Source: Candidatus Kapaibacterium sp. (GTDB lineage Bacteria > Bacteroidota > Ignavibacteria > Kapaibacteriales > JAEUSM01). From it: DNA of 64,000 nt. The DNA lies in contig JAEUSM010000017.1 in NCBI GenBank assembly GCA_016788785.1, positions 1 through 64,000 on the forward strand, read 5' to 3'. The translations under genes and the position numbers were made by a program. How positions within the stretch are numbered: position 1 is the first letter of the stretch; each line of letters begins with the position of its first letter. Positions 25,559-35,584 of the stretch are shown piece by piece. The notes under the pieces were generated by a model. The model worked only from the letters and a program-made list of their open reading frames with translations. It made no database searches and was not told where the DNA came from.

Positions 25559-26146
25559 TTAGATTGAATTTGAACGCAAGAATACTTTTTTTTCAGTCAC
25601 AATTACATCTAATGGAATATCAGTCTTTTCTATTAGGATGGATTCTAATTCTTGCAAAGAAAAAGCAATCCCAATTTTTCGTGCATTAGGTACTTGTTGA
25701 AGAAATCTATCATAATATCCACCACCATACCCTATCCGATTACATGAAACATCAAACCCTACAACAGGTACTATTATAAGTACATTTTGATTATTTAATT
25801 TATCAATAGTAATTTCCGATATAGATGTAGGTTGTGGAATACCATAACTTCCTTTCTCAAAAATAGTTTCTGAAGTGATTGTAAAATGTAAAAGCTCTCC
25901 TTTGGTGTTTTTAACAACAGGAACAACTACTTGAATATCAAAAGACAATACTCTTTGAATTAATTCATTAGTTATAACTTCACTTCCATAAGAGCAGTAA
26001 CAATGAAATATAGAAATCTTTCGAATATCTTCAGAATCGAACAAATTTGAAGAAATTGAATGTGAAAAAACTTCTCTTTCAAAATAAGATAACGAATTTC
26101 TTTTTTGTAAAAGTTCTGAACGTAGATCTGACTTACTTTTAATCAT
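25559..26146 (-). CDS. 5-formyltetrahydrofolate cyclo-ligase
   Basis: Converts 5-formyl-THF to methenyl-THF using ATP. The 195 residues show KSDLRSELLQKRN at the N-terminus, the central VVVPVVKNTKGELLHF, and the hallmark IVPVVGFDVSCNRIGYGGGYYDRFL followed by KIGIAFSLQEL. The start overlaps the preceding GWxTD stop by one base (TAATG), so the two genes are coupled. The 111 bases between it and hslU hold no gene. Confidence 0.93.
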   Translation of the reverse strand: MIKSKSDLRSELLQKRNSLSYFEREVFSHSISSNLFDSEDIRKISIFHCYCSYGSEVITNELIQRVLSFDIQVVVPVVKNTKGELLHFTITSETIFEKGSYGIPQPTSISEITIDKLNNQNVLIIVPVVGFDVSCNRIGYGGGYYDRFLQQVPNARKIGIAFSLQELESILIEKTDIPLDVIVTEKKVFLRSNSI

Positions 26147-27561
26147 TATTTGTTAAGTCTGGCATAACGTTCAAACCAATTATCTTCTCGAAGTTCATTA
26201 AAATGTGTAGAATGAACTTGCACGTATCTATTAACACCACCAACCTCAACAAAAACAAAAATTACATTTGCTTGCCCTTCTAACGTTTGATAAAACCAAA
26301 TCTCGTGAGGTCTTGCGTCAGAAGAAGCAATACGAAGATCAATTTGAGTTGGAACACCGTATTTCAGCCTTACTCTACCTCTGTCTGATCTCCATCCATC
26401 TTTTATTATGGGGTTTTTGTAAAATTTATTAGAATAACGAACATTCTCTTTGAATTCTTCATATTTTTCGTTGATCGATGTTAAAGGATCAGGGTCTAAT
26501 CTCGACCAATATTGATATAAAAACTTTTGTTTTGCCTTAGTTTCTGATAAAGATTTGACCACATCTAATTGATTTTTGGGGAGTAGTATTTTTAATTTTT
26601 CTACTTCAATATCAGTTTCTGACTCTGACAATGAAGAAAATTCACTTCGAAGGAACTGTTCTTCTTCCGTCAAAAATTCTTCAACTTCATTTGGTAAATT
26701 GTTTGGATTTATAATATAAAACTTTTTTCTTTTTTCAGTCATTAACGTGGTATCATTTCGACTGTATATCAACTGAACATAAAAGTAATATATACCACTT
26801 GGTAAAATTTCCAATGGTATCACATCATTCAAAAATATTGGCTCATTTGTGGACTCTTTTTCAATTGGAATTGAAACAACCTCCTTGTTGAGACTATTCT
26901 CAATCTTGTAATTGAGAAAGTATTTTCCACTTTCAATAGATTTTGTATTATATACTTCCGTGTAAAATTTCAACATAGGACTTGATGAAGCAATTTCATG
27001 AGATGGGTTAGGAATAACTAACGAACCATTTTTATAAAATTCACTACTGTTTTCTTGTGATTTTTCAGCAATTTGAATAATATCTGTCGCTAATTCAATA
27101 TCAGAGAGTTTTGGTTGATTAGCAGAAAATCGTTGAATAAACACATCGAAATTGTACACTTTCTTTGTGGCTGAATCTAAGGGGTCGTATGAAGTAACTG
27201 TTACTGTATATTCTCCAAATCCTAATTGGAAATTTTTCTGGCCAATATAGGTGCCAAGTGTATCAATTGTTGGCTTATATTGCATTTGTTGAATGCTCCA
27301 ATCATAGTTGATTTCTGGAACAGAGTGTACCTTATTTTTTATTTGGACATTGATAATTGCATTGCCTACAAATGTATTTGACTGTGAATTTTTTGTATAA
27401 ACTAATGATGTATCAATAAAGGAATAATACAACTCAAAAAGCGATGTTGTATCATCTAAGGCAAAAACTGCATAATCTAAAAATAAATTGACTGGTTTTG
27501 AAATTAGCAAGGAACTTGTGAACAAAAAAAATGAACAAGTAAGTAGTAACAATTTATTCAT
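26146..27561 (-). CDS. exported GWxTD-domain protein
   Basis: A 471-residue protein with a signal peptide (residues 1-22, LLLLTCSFFLFTSSLLIS) and a long beta-rich region. The C-terminal GWxTD-type domain has KDGWRSDRGRVRLKYGVPTQ (here GWRSD in place of GWxTD), followed by HEIWFYQTLEGQANVIFVFV and a terminal NWFERYARLNK. GWxTD domains are typical of FCB-group and related bacteria; their role is unknown. It is coupled to the folate cyclo-ligase by a one-base overlap, with no evident functional tie. Confidence 0.85.
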   Translation of the reverse strand: MNKLLLLTCSFFLFTSSLLISKPVNLFLDYAVFALDDTTSLFELYYSFIDTSLVYTKNSQSNTFVGNAIINVQIKNKVHSVPEINYDWSIQQMQYKPTIDTLGTYIGQKNFQLGFGEYTVTVTSYDPLDSATKKVYNFDVFIQRFSANQPKLSDIELATDIIQIAEKSQENSSEFYKNGSLVIPNPSHEIASSSPMLKFYTEVYNTKSIESGKYFLNYKIENSLNKEVVSIPIEKESTNEPIFLNDVIPLEILPSGIYYFYVQLIYSRNDTTLMTEKRKKFYIINPNNLPNEVEEFLTEEEQFLRSEFSSLSESETDIEVEKLKILLPKNQLDVVKSLSETKAKQKFLYQYWSRLDPDPLTSINEKYEEFKENVRYSNKFYKNPIIKDGWRSDRGRVRLKYGVPTQIDLRIASSDARPHEIWFYQTLEGQANVIFVFVEVGGVNRYVQVHSTHFNELREDNWFERYARLNK

Positions 27562-27772
27562 TGTGCATTGAAAGGAAAATGTATAATATAGACTCTGTAA
27601 AATCGTACATACGTTTTACTATAAGATTAATTGATGAATTCAAAACACAACATTTATCAAAAAGTTACACTAATCCATCTACATTACAAAAGGTACAAAC
27701 ATTCTTTCCTCACTGAAACAACTGAAACAGTATTCATTAGAATCTGATTTTCTTCGCAAAACTTCTGGAACA

Positions 27773-28972
27773 ATGCTTGCTAAGATTATCATAGGTATTT
27801 TAGGTGCAGTGAGTTCGATTTTGTTAGCAAGACTTTTAGGTCCAGATGCTCGAGGTACTTTTGGTATTGCATTACAATTAACTACATTTGGAGTACAAAT
27901 CGGATGTCTTGGACTTCATTCCTCAAATTTATATTATAGTGCAAAAGATTCTTCAAAGGTTCCAACTTTAGTTGGAAATTCCATTATTTTGTCGGTAGTT
28001 TTAGGAATTGCAGTAATTATAACAATGGCTGTTTTTTTTCTTTTATTTCCATCAATACGGCCTTTAGACGGATCAATCTATGTACTTTCACTCTTAGCAA
28101 TTCCTTTCGGAATAGTGTATTTGTTAATTCAAAATATACTACCAGGTATTCAAGATATAAAAAGCTATAATTATTCCGAAATTGCATTTAGAATAATCGG
28201 TGTTTTGCTCTTTATCATTGTGATAGTACTATTCAATTCTTCTTCTATAGAATTTGTATATAGTACAACATTTGTAGCTCCGTTATTAGTGAGTACTTGG
28301 ATTGTTTGGAAGTTGAGAAGATATGGAGCACCAACGACGAGCATACCGGAAGTAAAGAGCTCAATATCCTATGCTTCAAGAGTTTATGTATCAATGATTT
28401 TTGCTTTTGTGATGTTTAAAGGAAATCTTTTTATCATCAAAGAAATGCTTGGTGTTACTCAGGCAGGTTATTATTCTGTGGTCATGAATATTGCTGACTT
28501 GTTTACATTGATTAGTGCTTCTATTGGGATGATTCTTTTTTCGAAGTCTTCATCAATGGAAAACAATAAACAACGCTGGAAGATGACGATAAAATCAGCA
28601 ATGCTTTGTGGAGGTATATTGTTATTTTCAGTAGTGTTATTTTATTGGAATGATGATCTTCTTGTTACGTTATTATTTGGAAAAGAGTTTTCCCAAGCTA
28701 TAGAACCTTGCAATTATTTATTGGTAGGAATTATATTCATAGGTGTTCAAACAATTTTTATGCAATATCTTGCAAGCATCGGTTTACCAAAATTTACTTT
28801 ATATTTGTGGGGAATTGGGGCGATTGTGACCGTTATCCTGAATTATTTCTTCATTCGAGAGTATGACTTGAATGGTGCCTCAATTGCTTCATCAATTTCT
28901 TATTGTGTTTTTACAATTGCTGTTTTTATCTATGCATCATATTATGGAAGAAAAGAGATTGTTAGTATTTAA
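27773..28972 (+). CDS. polysaccharide flippase (Wzx/MATE-like membrane protein)
   Basis: A ~400-residue integral membrane protein with about 12 helices, opening with SSILLARLLGPDARGTFGIA, the family's typical LARLLGP first-helix end. Such proteins flip lipid-linked sugars across the inner membrane. The ATG at 27773 is the first standard start, but the frame is open ~75 bases upstream and reads QYSLESDFLRKTSG, which resembles the usual pre-helix segment. The real start may be a non-standard codon such as CTG or ATT. It heads the seven-gene operon that runs to 37095. Confidence 0.87.
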   Translation: MLAKIIIGILGAVSSILLARLLGPDARGTFGIALQLTTFGVQIGCLGLHSSNLYYSAKDSSKVPTLVGNSIILSVVLGIAVIITMAVFFLLFPSIRPLDGSIYVLSLLAIPFGIVYLLIQNILPGIQDIKSYNYSEIAFRIIGVLLFIIVIVLFNSSSIEFVYSTTFVAPLLVSTWIVWKLRRYGAPTTSIPEVKSSISYASRVYVSMIFAFVMFKGNLFIIKEMLGVTQAGYYSVVMNIADLFTLISASIGMILFSKSSSMENNKQRWKMTIKSAMLCGGILLFSVVLFYWNDDLLVTLLFGKEFSQAIEPCNYLLVGIIFIGVQTIFMQYLASIGLPKFTLYLWGIGAIVTVILNYFFIREYDLNGASIASSISYCVFTIAVFIYASYYGRKEIVSI

Positions 28973-29840
28973 AATTAGTTTTTGGAGACAGCATATACTA
29001 TTTGCAGCTTTAGCTTTATTCTCCTATTCTGTTTCGTTTTCTCAAAATAACGAATTACAAGGTAGCTGGCATTCGGAATATAGTATTTTGATGAAGGATA
29101 ATGCATTGTTTTCTGCTACAACATTTACTGTTACACAAGACAGTATTCATGTGACGTTCCAACGACGAACTACTGACTCCACAGATATATTTTTCGGTTC
29201 AATAATCCCAGGAAAAAAATTAACGATACTTCAATCTGCTAAAATAAATAAATTCCATACATTTGATTCTACCAAAGGTGCAATTCTGTTTGCTCTTCAA
29301 GATACAATGTTCTCAGGAACGTTAGCAATTTTATACGAAAAAATTACACGTGATAGATATCGATTCTTTTTAGATGGAAAAGTAGTGGAGGATGAGAAGA
29401 ACCTGTCATCACTTGCAAATTTCTCATCACATAATTTATTGCTCATGACAAAGGATTCTACGTTTTTTCGTGAAAAGCAACTACCAACTGTTGCACCAAT
29501 ACTATCAATCAGAGATTTCCAAAAAGTCCAGCAACGATTGGTTCCATTACTAAAATCTGAAGATGCAAAAAAGAGAGCAGAATTATCTACAAATGATGCT
29601 TCAGAGCTATTAACAAACATCTATATTGTCATAGAATCATTACAAGAAGTTTTTCGAAAAGATAAAAAAAACCCTTACGAAAGCAATCATAGATTTTTTC
29701 AATTTTTAATCAATGAAGTTATCAAAGATTATACAAAAAAGGTTGCTTCAAAAAGTAGCTCAAAAAACAAAGTAGAACGTGAAAATTTGAAGTATAAAAT
29801 CGAAACCTTAGAATCATTTATCCAACAAGGAAATCAATAG
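28944..29840 (+). CDS. secreted protein of unknown function
   Basis: A 298-residue protein starting at an ATG inside the flippase gene (29-base overlap), which gives a proper signal peptide (hydrophobic HILFAALALFSYSVSFSQ). The first mature half is beta-rich (NELQGSWHSEYSILMKDN, lipocalin-like opening). The second half is helical and Lys-rich (RDFQKVQQRLVPLLKSED, ending KYKIETLESFIQQGNQ). No family recognised. Its stop is 3 bases before asnB, so it belongs to the glycan operon. It could be an envelope accessory of that pathway, which is inference from position only. Confidence 0.7.
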   Translation: MEEKRLLVFKISFWRQHILFAALALFSYSVSFSQNNELQGSWHSEYSILMKDNALFSATTFTVTQDSIHVTFQRRTTDSTDIFFGSIIPGKKLTILQSAKINKFHTFDSTKGAILFALQDTMFSGTLAILYEKITRDRYRFFLDGKVVEDEKNLSSLANFSSHNLLLMTKDSTFFREKQLPTVAPILSIRDFQKVQQRLVPLLKSEDAKKRAELSTNDASELLTNIYIVIESLQEVFRKDKKNPYESNHRFFQFLINEVIKDYTKKVASKSSSKNKVERENLKYKIETLESFIQQGNQ

Positions 29841-29843
29841 AAT

Positions 29844-31748
29844 ATGTGCGGTATTGTAGGGATATTCTCAACAAAGAATCAAGCTCCCATTGAAAAAGAA
29901 CTCTTGATTTCCATGCGTGATACCATGGTTCATCGTGGACCTGATGGTGGAGGAAGTTGGCACGATGAACACTCGAAAATAGCGTTAGGTCATCGTCGAT
30001 TATCCATAGTTGATTTAAGTACTTCTGCTGATCAACCAATGTCTTCTCATAGTGGTCGATACACTGTAGTATTTAATGGAGAAATCTATAATTTTTTAGA
30101 AGTTAAAAAGGAATTGGAGTCTGTTGGTATAACAAAATGGAAAACTGACCACTCCGATACGGAAGTTCTCATAGAAGCATACGCATATTGGGGAGCAGAT
30201 GCCGTTCAAAAATTGCGTGGAATGTTTGCATTTGCAATTTGGGATGAAGAAGAACAATCGTTGTTTGTTTGCAGAGATAGAATAGGTGAAAAGCCATTAT
30301 ACTATTCATTTAAAAACAATGTTTTTCTATTTGCATCGGAAATCAAAGCGTTACTGAAACATCCGAACCATAAAAAACGAGCTATAAACAAGGAAGGATT
30401 CTTTCACTATCTTTCTTTTTTGACAACACCTGCACCGATGACATTGTTTGAGGATATTTTCAAACTTCCACCTTCTACTTGGATGAAAATTTCTTCAGAC
30501 GGGACAGTAAAACAGCAGAAGTATTGGGATATATATAACGATGATTATCAACCAATAAATTCTACATCTGAAGATGAAGTATCGAAACGGATTTTAGAAG
30601 AACTTCGAACTTCAGTACAAATGCGAAAAATGAGTGATGTCCCAGTAGGAGTTTTTCTTTCTGGTGGAATAGATTCCAGCACGAATGCAGCTTTGTTTTC
30701 TGAGGGAAGTTCCACCCCAGTTAAAACATTTTCCATTGGATATGAAGGTCAATATAGTAGCTATACCAACGAACTACATTATGCTAAGCAAATTGCAAAT
30801 CAAGTTGGTGCAGAGTATTACGAAAAACTTTTGACAGTCGATGATTTGATTTCATTTTTACCACAAATGGTGTGGTTACAAGATGAACCAATTGCAGATC
30901 CTGTGTGTGTTCCAGTCTACTATGTTTCGAAATTAGCCCGAGACAATGGCGTTGTCGTTGCTCAAGTAGGAGAAGGTGCAGATGAACTCTTTGCTGGTTA
31001 CCCGAGTTGGAAACGTTTTTTAAAACTTCAACAACTGAACAACTATCCTGTCCCCTCAGCTTTGAAAAAAGTTGGCCTTACGGGATTATCAATCGCTGGT
31101 AAGAAAAACCACCTCATGGCTGAATGGTTACAACGCGGAATCAACAAACTTCCGATTTTTTGGGGAGGTGCAGAAGCCTTTTCAGAAGTTCATAAAAAAT
31201 CCTTACTACATCCAAGTTTGCAAAATGAATTTATGGATTATTCGTCGTGGGAGGTGATAAAACCATACTGGGATAGGTTTCAATCTCTTCATCCAAATCC
31301 TAATACCTTAGATTGGATGAGTTATATTGATTTGAATTTTCGTATTCCCGAATTGCTGTTGATGAGAGTCGACAAAATGAGTATGGGTGTCAGTTTAGAA
31401 GGAAGAGTTCCTTTTTTGGACCATAAATTTGTTCAAATGGCAATGGGAATACCTTCAGAATGGAAGCTAAAAAATGGAACTTTGAAGTATATGCTCAAAA
31501 AGGCTGTACGAGGAGTAATTCCAGATGAGCTCATCGATCGCAAAAAACAAGGTTTTGGAGTTCCTGTCCATGAGTGGTTTTTTGATAGATTGGGTGATAC
31601 AGCCAAAATTACAATAAAAGAGTTTCTTTCTGAAACCGAATTATTACACCACAAAGAAGTAGAAAATCTTTTCCAACAAAAACAACCTCAACAATTGTGG
31701 TACATACTGAATGTAGCGTTGTGGTGGAAACATTACATTCAATCCTAA
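29844..31748 (+). CDS. asnB: asparagine synthase (glutamine-hydrolysing), glycan-cluster copy 1
   Basis: A 634-residue AsnB-family amidotransferase. The N-terminal class II glutaminase begins with nucleophile Cys2 (MCGIVGIFS), followed by HRGPDGGGSW, HRRLSIVDLS and FNGEIYNF. The synthetase domain has the PP-loop VGVFLSGGIDSST, SIGYEGQYSSY, GEGADELFAGYP and LEGRVPFLDHKFV. Copies inside polysaccharide operons probably amidate a sugar acid or another carboxylate instead of making asparagine; which applies here cannot be told. A second AsnB lies four genes on in the same operon. Confidence 0.93.
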   Translation: MCGIVGIFSTKNQAPIEKELLISMRDTMVHRGPDGGGSWHDEHSKIALGHRRLSIVDLSTSADQPMSSHSGRYTVVFNGEIYNFLEVKKELESVGITKWKTDHSDTEVLIEAYAYWGADAVQKLRGMFAFAIWDEEEQSLFVCRDRIGEKPLYYSFKNNVFLFASEIKALLKHPNHKKRAINKEGFFHYLSFLTTPAPMTLFEDIFKLPPSTWMKISSDGTVKQQKYWDIYNDDYQPINSTSEDEVSKRILEELRTSVQMRKMSDVPVGVFLSGGIDSSTNAALFSEGSSTPVKTFSIGYEGQYSSYTNELHYAKQIANQVGAEYYEKLLTVDDLISFLPQMVWLQDEPIADPVCVPVYYVSKLARDNGVVVAQVGEGADELFAGYPSWKRFLKLQQLNNYPVPSALKKVGLTGLSIAGKKNHLMAEWLQRGINKLPIFWGGAEAFSEVHKKSLLHPSLQNEFMDYSSWEVIKPYWDRFQSLHPNPNTLDWMSYIDLNFRIPELLLMRVDKMSMGVSLEGRVPFLDHKFVQMAMGIPSEWKLKNGTLKYMLKKAVRGVIPDELIDRKKQGFGVPVHEWFFDRLGDTAKITIKEFLSETELLHHKEVENLFQQKQPQQLWYILNVALWWKHYIQS

Positions 31749-31758
31749 GAATTCATTC

Positions 31759-32661
31759 GTGAAATTATTCTATAAAACTATTTATAACCCGGCTGTGAAT
31801 GCAGTAATTCGAACGATACTTTATCCATTTCGTTCGCTTTTGCCATTTACACTCAAAATTCCCATTAATGGGGTTATCAACGTTCCAATCACGAACGATA
31901 TTTCTATCAAGGTTGGAACTAACGAAACAAGTTATATCAATAGAGTGATGTATTGGGAAGGAATAGATAGTTTCGAATATACTCCAATTTTTAAAAAATT
32001 GGTCCCAACCATTCGTTGTTTTGTCGATATCGGGGCAAATTTTGGGTATTACTCTCTTATCACATGTGCATTAAATCCCAAAGCGACTGTTTACGCTTTT
32101 GAACCTTCGTACGGTCCAAAGCACTATTTGCATATGAATAAAAATCTCAATGGATTTTCTAATCTTCATATACAAGAAATTGCTTTGTCGAATGAAGATG
32201 GAAGTATTGATTTTTATGAAGAGTTCAATCCAAAATATAGCTATTTGGAGCATCATCTTGGAGGTGTTGGCTCTATGGCAAATACTCAAAGCAAATATCC
32301 TGTTCGAAAAACAACCGTTTCTACTACAACGTTTAATAAGTTCGTTCAAAAAGAATCTATAACATCTATAGACTTAGTCAAAATTGATACTGAAGCAACT
32401 GAACATATAATATTACAGGGTGCATCTGACATCATAGAAACAATTCGACCGATATTTATCATTGAAGTCCTCTTTAATCAAATTGAGGAGAAACTTCATT
32501 CGTTGTTTTCGCCACATTCGTATAGATTCTTTTGGGAAACGAAGAATGGACTTGTGGAAACGCCAACCTTGCTTCGAACTGAAGACAATGGCTATAGAAA
32601 TTGTTTCATTGTTCCTGCTGAAAAATATCAAACTATTCAACATTTACTTCAACAATCATGA
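31759..32661 (+). CDS. FkbM-family methyltransferase 1
   Basis: A 300-residue SAM-dependent methyltransferase. The SAM-binding motif is FVDIGANFGYYSLITCAL, followed by VYAFEPSYGPKHYLH, and the FkbM signature region is IDLVKIDTEATEHIILQG with RPIFIIEVL after it. FkbM enzymes O-methylate sugars and polyketides. The start is GTG at 31759, 10 bases after the asnB stop. The canonical KIDVEGxE box reads KIDTEATE here. The stop overlaps the second FkbM gene by 4 bases (ATGA). Confidence 0.88.
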   Translation: MKLFYKTIYNPAVNAVIRTILYPFRSLLPFTLKIPINGVINVPITNDISIKVGTNETSYINRVMYWEGIDSFEYTPIFKKLVPTIRCFVDIGANFGYYSLITCALNPKATVYAFEPSYGPKHYLHMNKNLNGFSNLHIQEIALSNEDGSIDFYEEFNPKYSYLEHHLGGVGSMANTQSKYPVRKTTVSTTTFNKFVQKESITSIDLVKIDTEATEHIILQGASDIIETIRPIFIIEVLFNQIEEKLHSLFSPHSYRFFWETKNGLVETPTLLRTEDNGYRNCFIVPAEKYQTIQHLLQQS

Positions 32662-33569
32662 GTGATTCCATCTTTCGCATTATAGCTCGTAAACTATTTC
32701 GTGCTGTATTTAAACATTACAAACGTGATTATGGTCGGTACACCATTTTGATGAAGTATTTTATTCCATGGGCAGCTCCAAAATCAAGTGATGTTTTTGA
32801 TATCATTACCATGGATGATGGCATTCGTTTGGAATTGAATGTACGAGAATATAATCAAGGGTATTTTTATCTTTTTAACAACTACGAGCCTGAAACTGTT
32901 GCATTTTTACAGCAACAAACAAAAAAAGGTGATTATGCTTTTGATATTGGAGCCAATATGGGATATATGTCCCAAATCCTTTCTCGAGCTGTTGGAGAGA
33001 ATGGAAAAGTTTTTTCTTTTGAACCAGATCCATTGAACTTCGCAAAGTTGAAAAAGCACAATGCAATGAATAACTCCAATAATGTTTTTCCATTTCAAAT
33101 TGCTTTGAGTAAAGAAACTGGAACTCTTACTTTATATCATTGTATTGTTGATAATAGTTCTTCTCATTCTACCATTTTCTATGATGCTCGTGTATCGGAT
33201 ACTGACACGATAACTGTTCCAGCTCAAACATTTGACTCTTTTGTCAAAGAGCACAACATTCCAAAAGTCGATATCGTTAAAATAGATGTTGATGGTGGAG
33301 AATTTAATGTCATCGAAGGAATGAAAGAAACATTATTAGAGAAAAAACCAGTGGTTATTTTGGAATTATTTTCTGAAATGCTCAATATTTCTGGTATGTC
33401 CGTGCGAACTTTCAAAGAGTATTTTTACGAGAATTTTGACTACGTTTCTTACAAACTCAATCAAAATGGTGTACTGACTGAAAGTCCAATTTCTGAGTAT
33501 CACCATACTGACAATGTTGTCTTTGTCCATACTTCAAAAAAAGATAGCTTAGTTAATGTTCGCAAATAA
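32658..33569 (+). CDS. FkbM-family methyltransferase 2
   Basis: A 303-residue SAM-dependent methyltransferase with FDIGANMGYMSQILSRAVG and FSFEPDPLNFAKLK at the cofactor site, and the FkbM box VDIVKIDVDGGEFNVIEGM followed by KPVVILELF. It overlaps the first FkbM gene by 4 bases and is probably translated by coupling. The two proteins share the fold and motifs but differ widely in sequence, so they likely methylate different positions or sugars rather than being a recent duplicate. Confidence 0.88.
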   Translation: MSDSIFRIIARKLFRAVFKHYKRDYGRYTILMKYFIPWAAPKSSDVFDIITMDDGIRLELNVREYNQGYFYLFNNYEPETVAFLQQQTKKGDYAFDIGANMGYMSQILSRAVGENGKVFSFEPDPLNFAKLKKHNAMNNSNNVFPFQIALSKETGTLTLYHCIVDNSSSHSTIFYDARVSDTDTITVPAQTFDSFVKEHNIPKVDIVKIDVDGGEFNVIEGMKETLLEKKPVVILELFSEMLNISGMSVRTFKEYFYENFDYVSYKLNQNGVLTESPISEYHHTDNVVFVHTSKKDSLVNVRK

Positions 33570-33580
33570 ACGAGTGTAAT

Positions 33581-35584
33581 ATGTGTGGAATTGCTGGAAT
33601 TGTTGCTCAACAATCTTCTCAACCATTACATACATATTTAGATGTAATGTCCAAAAAACTTCGGCATCGTGGACCCGATGATGAAGGCTTTTTGATATAC
33701 TCTCAAAATTCCATTTCGTTGCATTATGGGGACGATACTCCTCAATCGGTACATCAATTTCCTACGAAGTACCAACCGACATCACATATTTCTTCTGCCA
33801 ATTTTTCCTCAACTTTTGGATTTGTTCATAGAAGACTTTCCATTTTAGATCTTTCACCTTATGGACATCAACCCCAATGTTACGAAGAAGATGATGTGTA
33901 CATCACATTTAATGGTGAAATCTATAATTATATTGAAATTCGAACAGAATTAGTTCAAAAGGGATATTCTTTCAAAACTGAATCTGATACAGAAGTTCTT
34001 TTAGCATCGTACAAAGAATGGGGAGTAGATTGTTTGTCCCATTTTAACGGAATGTGGTCTTTTGTTCTTTTTGATAAACAAAAGCAACTTCTCTTTGGTG
34101 CAAGAGATAGATTTGGCGTAAAACCATTATATTATTTCCACAATAATGGGTATTTTGTTTTTGCATCCGAACCAAAAGCAATTGTTTCATTGCCTTTTGT
34201 TTCATCAAAAATTCATTCTGGTTCATTATTCGATTATTTGGTGTATGGGTTGAAAGATTTTCAAGAACAAACTTTTTTTGAAGATATCAAAGAGATACGA
34301 CCATCGTGTTATTTTGTCTATAATTTGCAATCACATTCCTTTACCACAAAAGAATATTATTCTTTGGAAACTACCCTAGATTGGGAGAAGTTTGCACGCG
34401 ATAAGTTCCTAACTCACTCCAAAAACATCCAAGAATTGTTTTTTTCGGCGGTAGACCTGCGTTTACGATCCGATGTAACGGTTGGTTCCGCTCTTTCTGG
34501 AGGATTAGATAGTTCAGCGATTGTATGTGCAATTCGTCGTTTAATCAATTTGAGAAACTATCAACAAGTTGGTGTTCATCAAAAAGTGTTTACTGTTACT
34601 CACCCTAATCAAAGTATCAATGAAGAACATTGGGCAGAGATAGTTGCCAAACAAGCGTCCGCTGAAATGCATACGATTACGCCAACTTCTACCACTTTCC
34701 AACAAGATATTGAACATTTGGTCTATGCTCAAGATATCCCATTTGATTCGACGACTATTTATGCTCAATATATGGTTATGAGATTGGCTAAATCTCATAA
34801 TGTAACAGTACTATTGGATGGTCAAGGAGCTGACGAACTCTTTGGTGGGTATCAACAGTATTATCGTGGTTTTTTCGCTGAGATGATTAAAAAGTTGGCA
34901 CTTCCACGTTTTTTTTACGAATATGAACATCTCGACAATTCACCTGTCAATGCAAAATTTGTTCAATTTTCCATGGCAAAGTTACTTCGTGCAAAGTTAC
35001 TACCTTCCTTTTTGAAAAGCAGATCAACTCGAAGTTATATCAAAGAATTTGCCTATATCAACGACGATTTTTGGAGTTCACATTCTCACAGAATTTCTGC
35101 ACATACCGATATGATGTATCAAACATCTTTGAATGAAATGCTTCTTAGTTCCATGACAAAAAGTGGTTTATTGTCGTTGTTACGATATGAAGATAGAAAT
35201 TCTATGAGTTTTTCTATCGAATCTCGAACACCTTTTGCTGATGACACTCCATTGATTGAATATGTATTTCAAATTCCTTCGAGTTATAAAATTGTTCAAG
35301 GGTGGTCAAAAGCACTATTGCGACAGTCTATGATTGATATAATACCAAATGAAAATAGACTTCGCAAAGACAAGGTTGCATTTGCAACTCCTGAATATAG
35401 CTGGTTGAATGAAAGTAAAGAGTTTTTACAATCGTTTATTTCCTCAGAGTTATCAGAATATTTTGATGTTTCCTCGTTACTTCGTGATTGGGACAAATTG
35501 CTACAATCTCAAAACAAAGAGGGAATTACGATGATTTGGCGTTTCATCAACGTCGCAATTTGGATGAAGGTTTTTGCAAAATGA
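33581..35584 (+). CDS. asnB: asparagine synthase (glutamine-hydrolysing), glycan-cluster copy 2
   Basis: A 667-residue AsnB-family protein distinct from copy 1. Cys2 (MCGIAGIV), KLRHRGPDDEGFL, a ~40-residue insert before HRRLSILDLSPYGHQP, FNGEIYNY, PP-loop VGSALSGGLDSSAIV, DGQGADELFGGYQQYY and IESRTPFADDTPLI. All catalytic elements are present. The glutaminase insert and a different C-terminus place it in another AsnB subfamily from copy 1. It overlaps the glycosyltransferase start by 4 bases (ATGA). Confidence 0.92.
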   Translation: MCGIAGIVAQQSSQPLHTYLDVMSKKLRHRGPDDEGFLIYSQNSISLHYGDDTPQSVHQFPTKYQPTSHISSANFSSTFGFVHRRLSILDLSPYGHQPQCYEEDDVYITFNGEIYNYIEIRTELVQKGYSFKTESDTEVLLASYKEWGVDCLSHFNGMWSFVLFDKQKQLLFGARDRFGVKPLYYFHNNGYFVFASEPKAIVSLPFVSSKIHSGSLFDYLVYGLKDFQEQTFFEDIKEIRPSCYFVYNLQSHSFTTKEYYSLETTLDWEKFARDKFLTHSKNIQELFFSAVDLRLRSDVTVGSALSGGLDSSAIVCAIRRLINLRNYQQVGVHQKVFTVTHPNQSINEEHWAEIVAKQASAEMHTITPTSTTFQQDIEHLVYAQDIPFDSTTIYAQYMVMRLAKSHNVTVLLDGQGADELFGGYQQYYRGFFAEMIKKLALPRFFYEYEHLDNSPVNAKFVQFSMAKLLRAKLLPSFLKSRSTRSYIKEFAYINDDFWSSHSHRISAHTDMMYQTSLNEMLLSSMTKSGLLSLLRYEDRNSMSFSIESRTPFADDTPLIEYVFQIPSSYKIVQGWSKALLRQSMIDIIPNENRLRKDKVAFATPEYSWLNESKEFLQSFISSELSEYFDVSSLLRDWDKLLQSQNKEGITMIWRFINVAIWMKVFAK

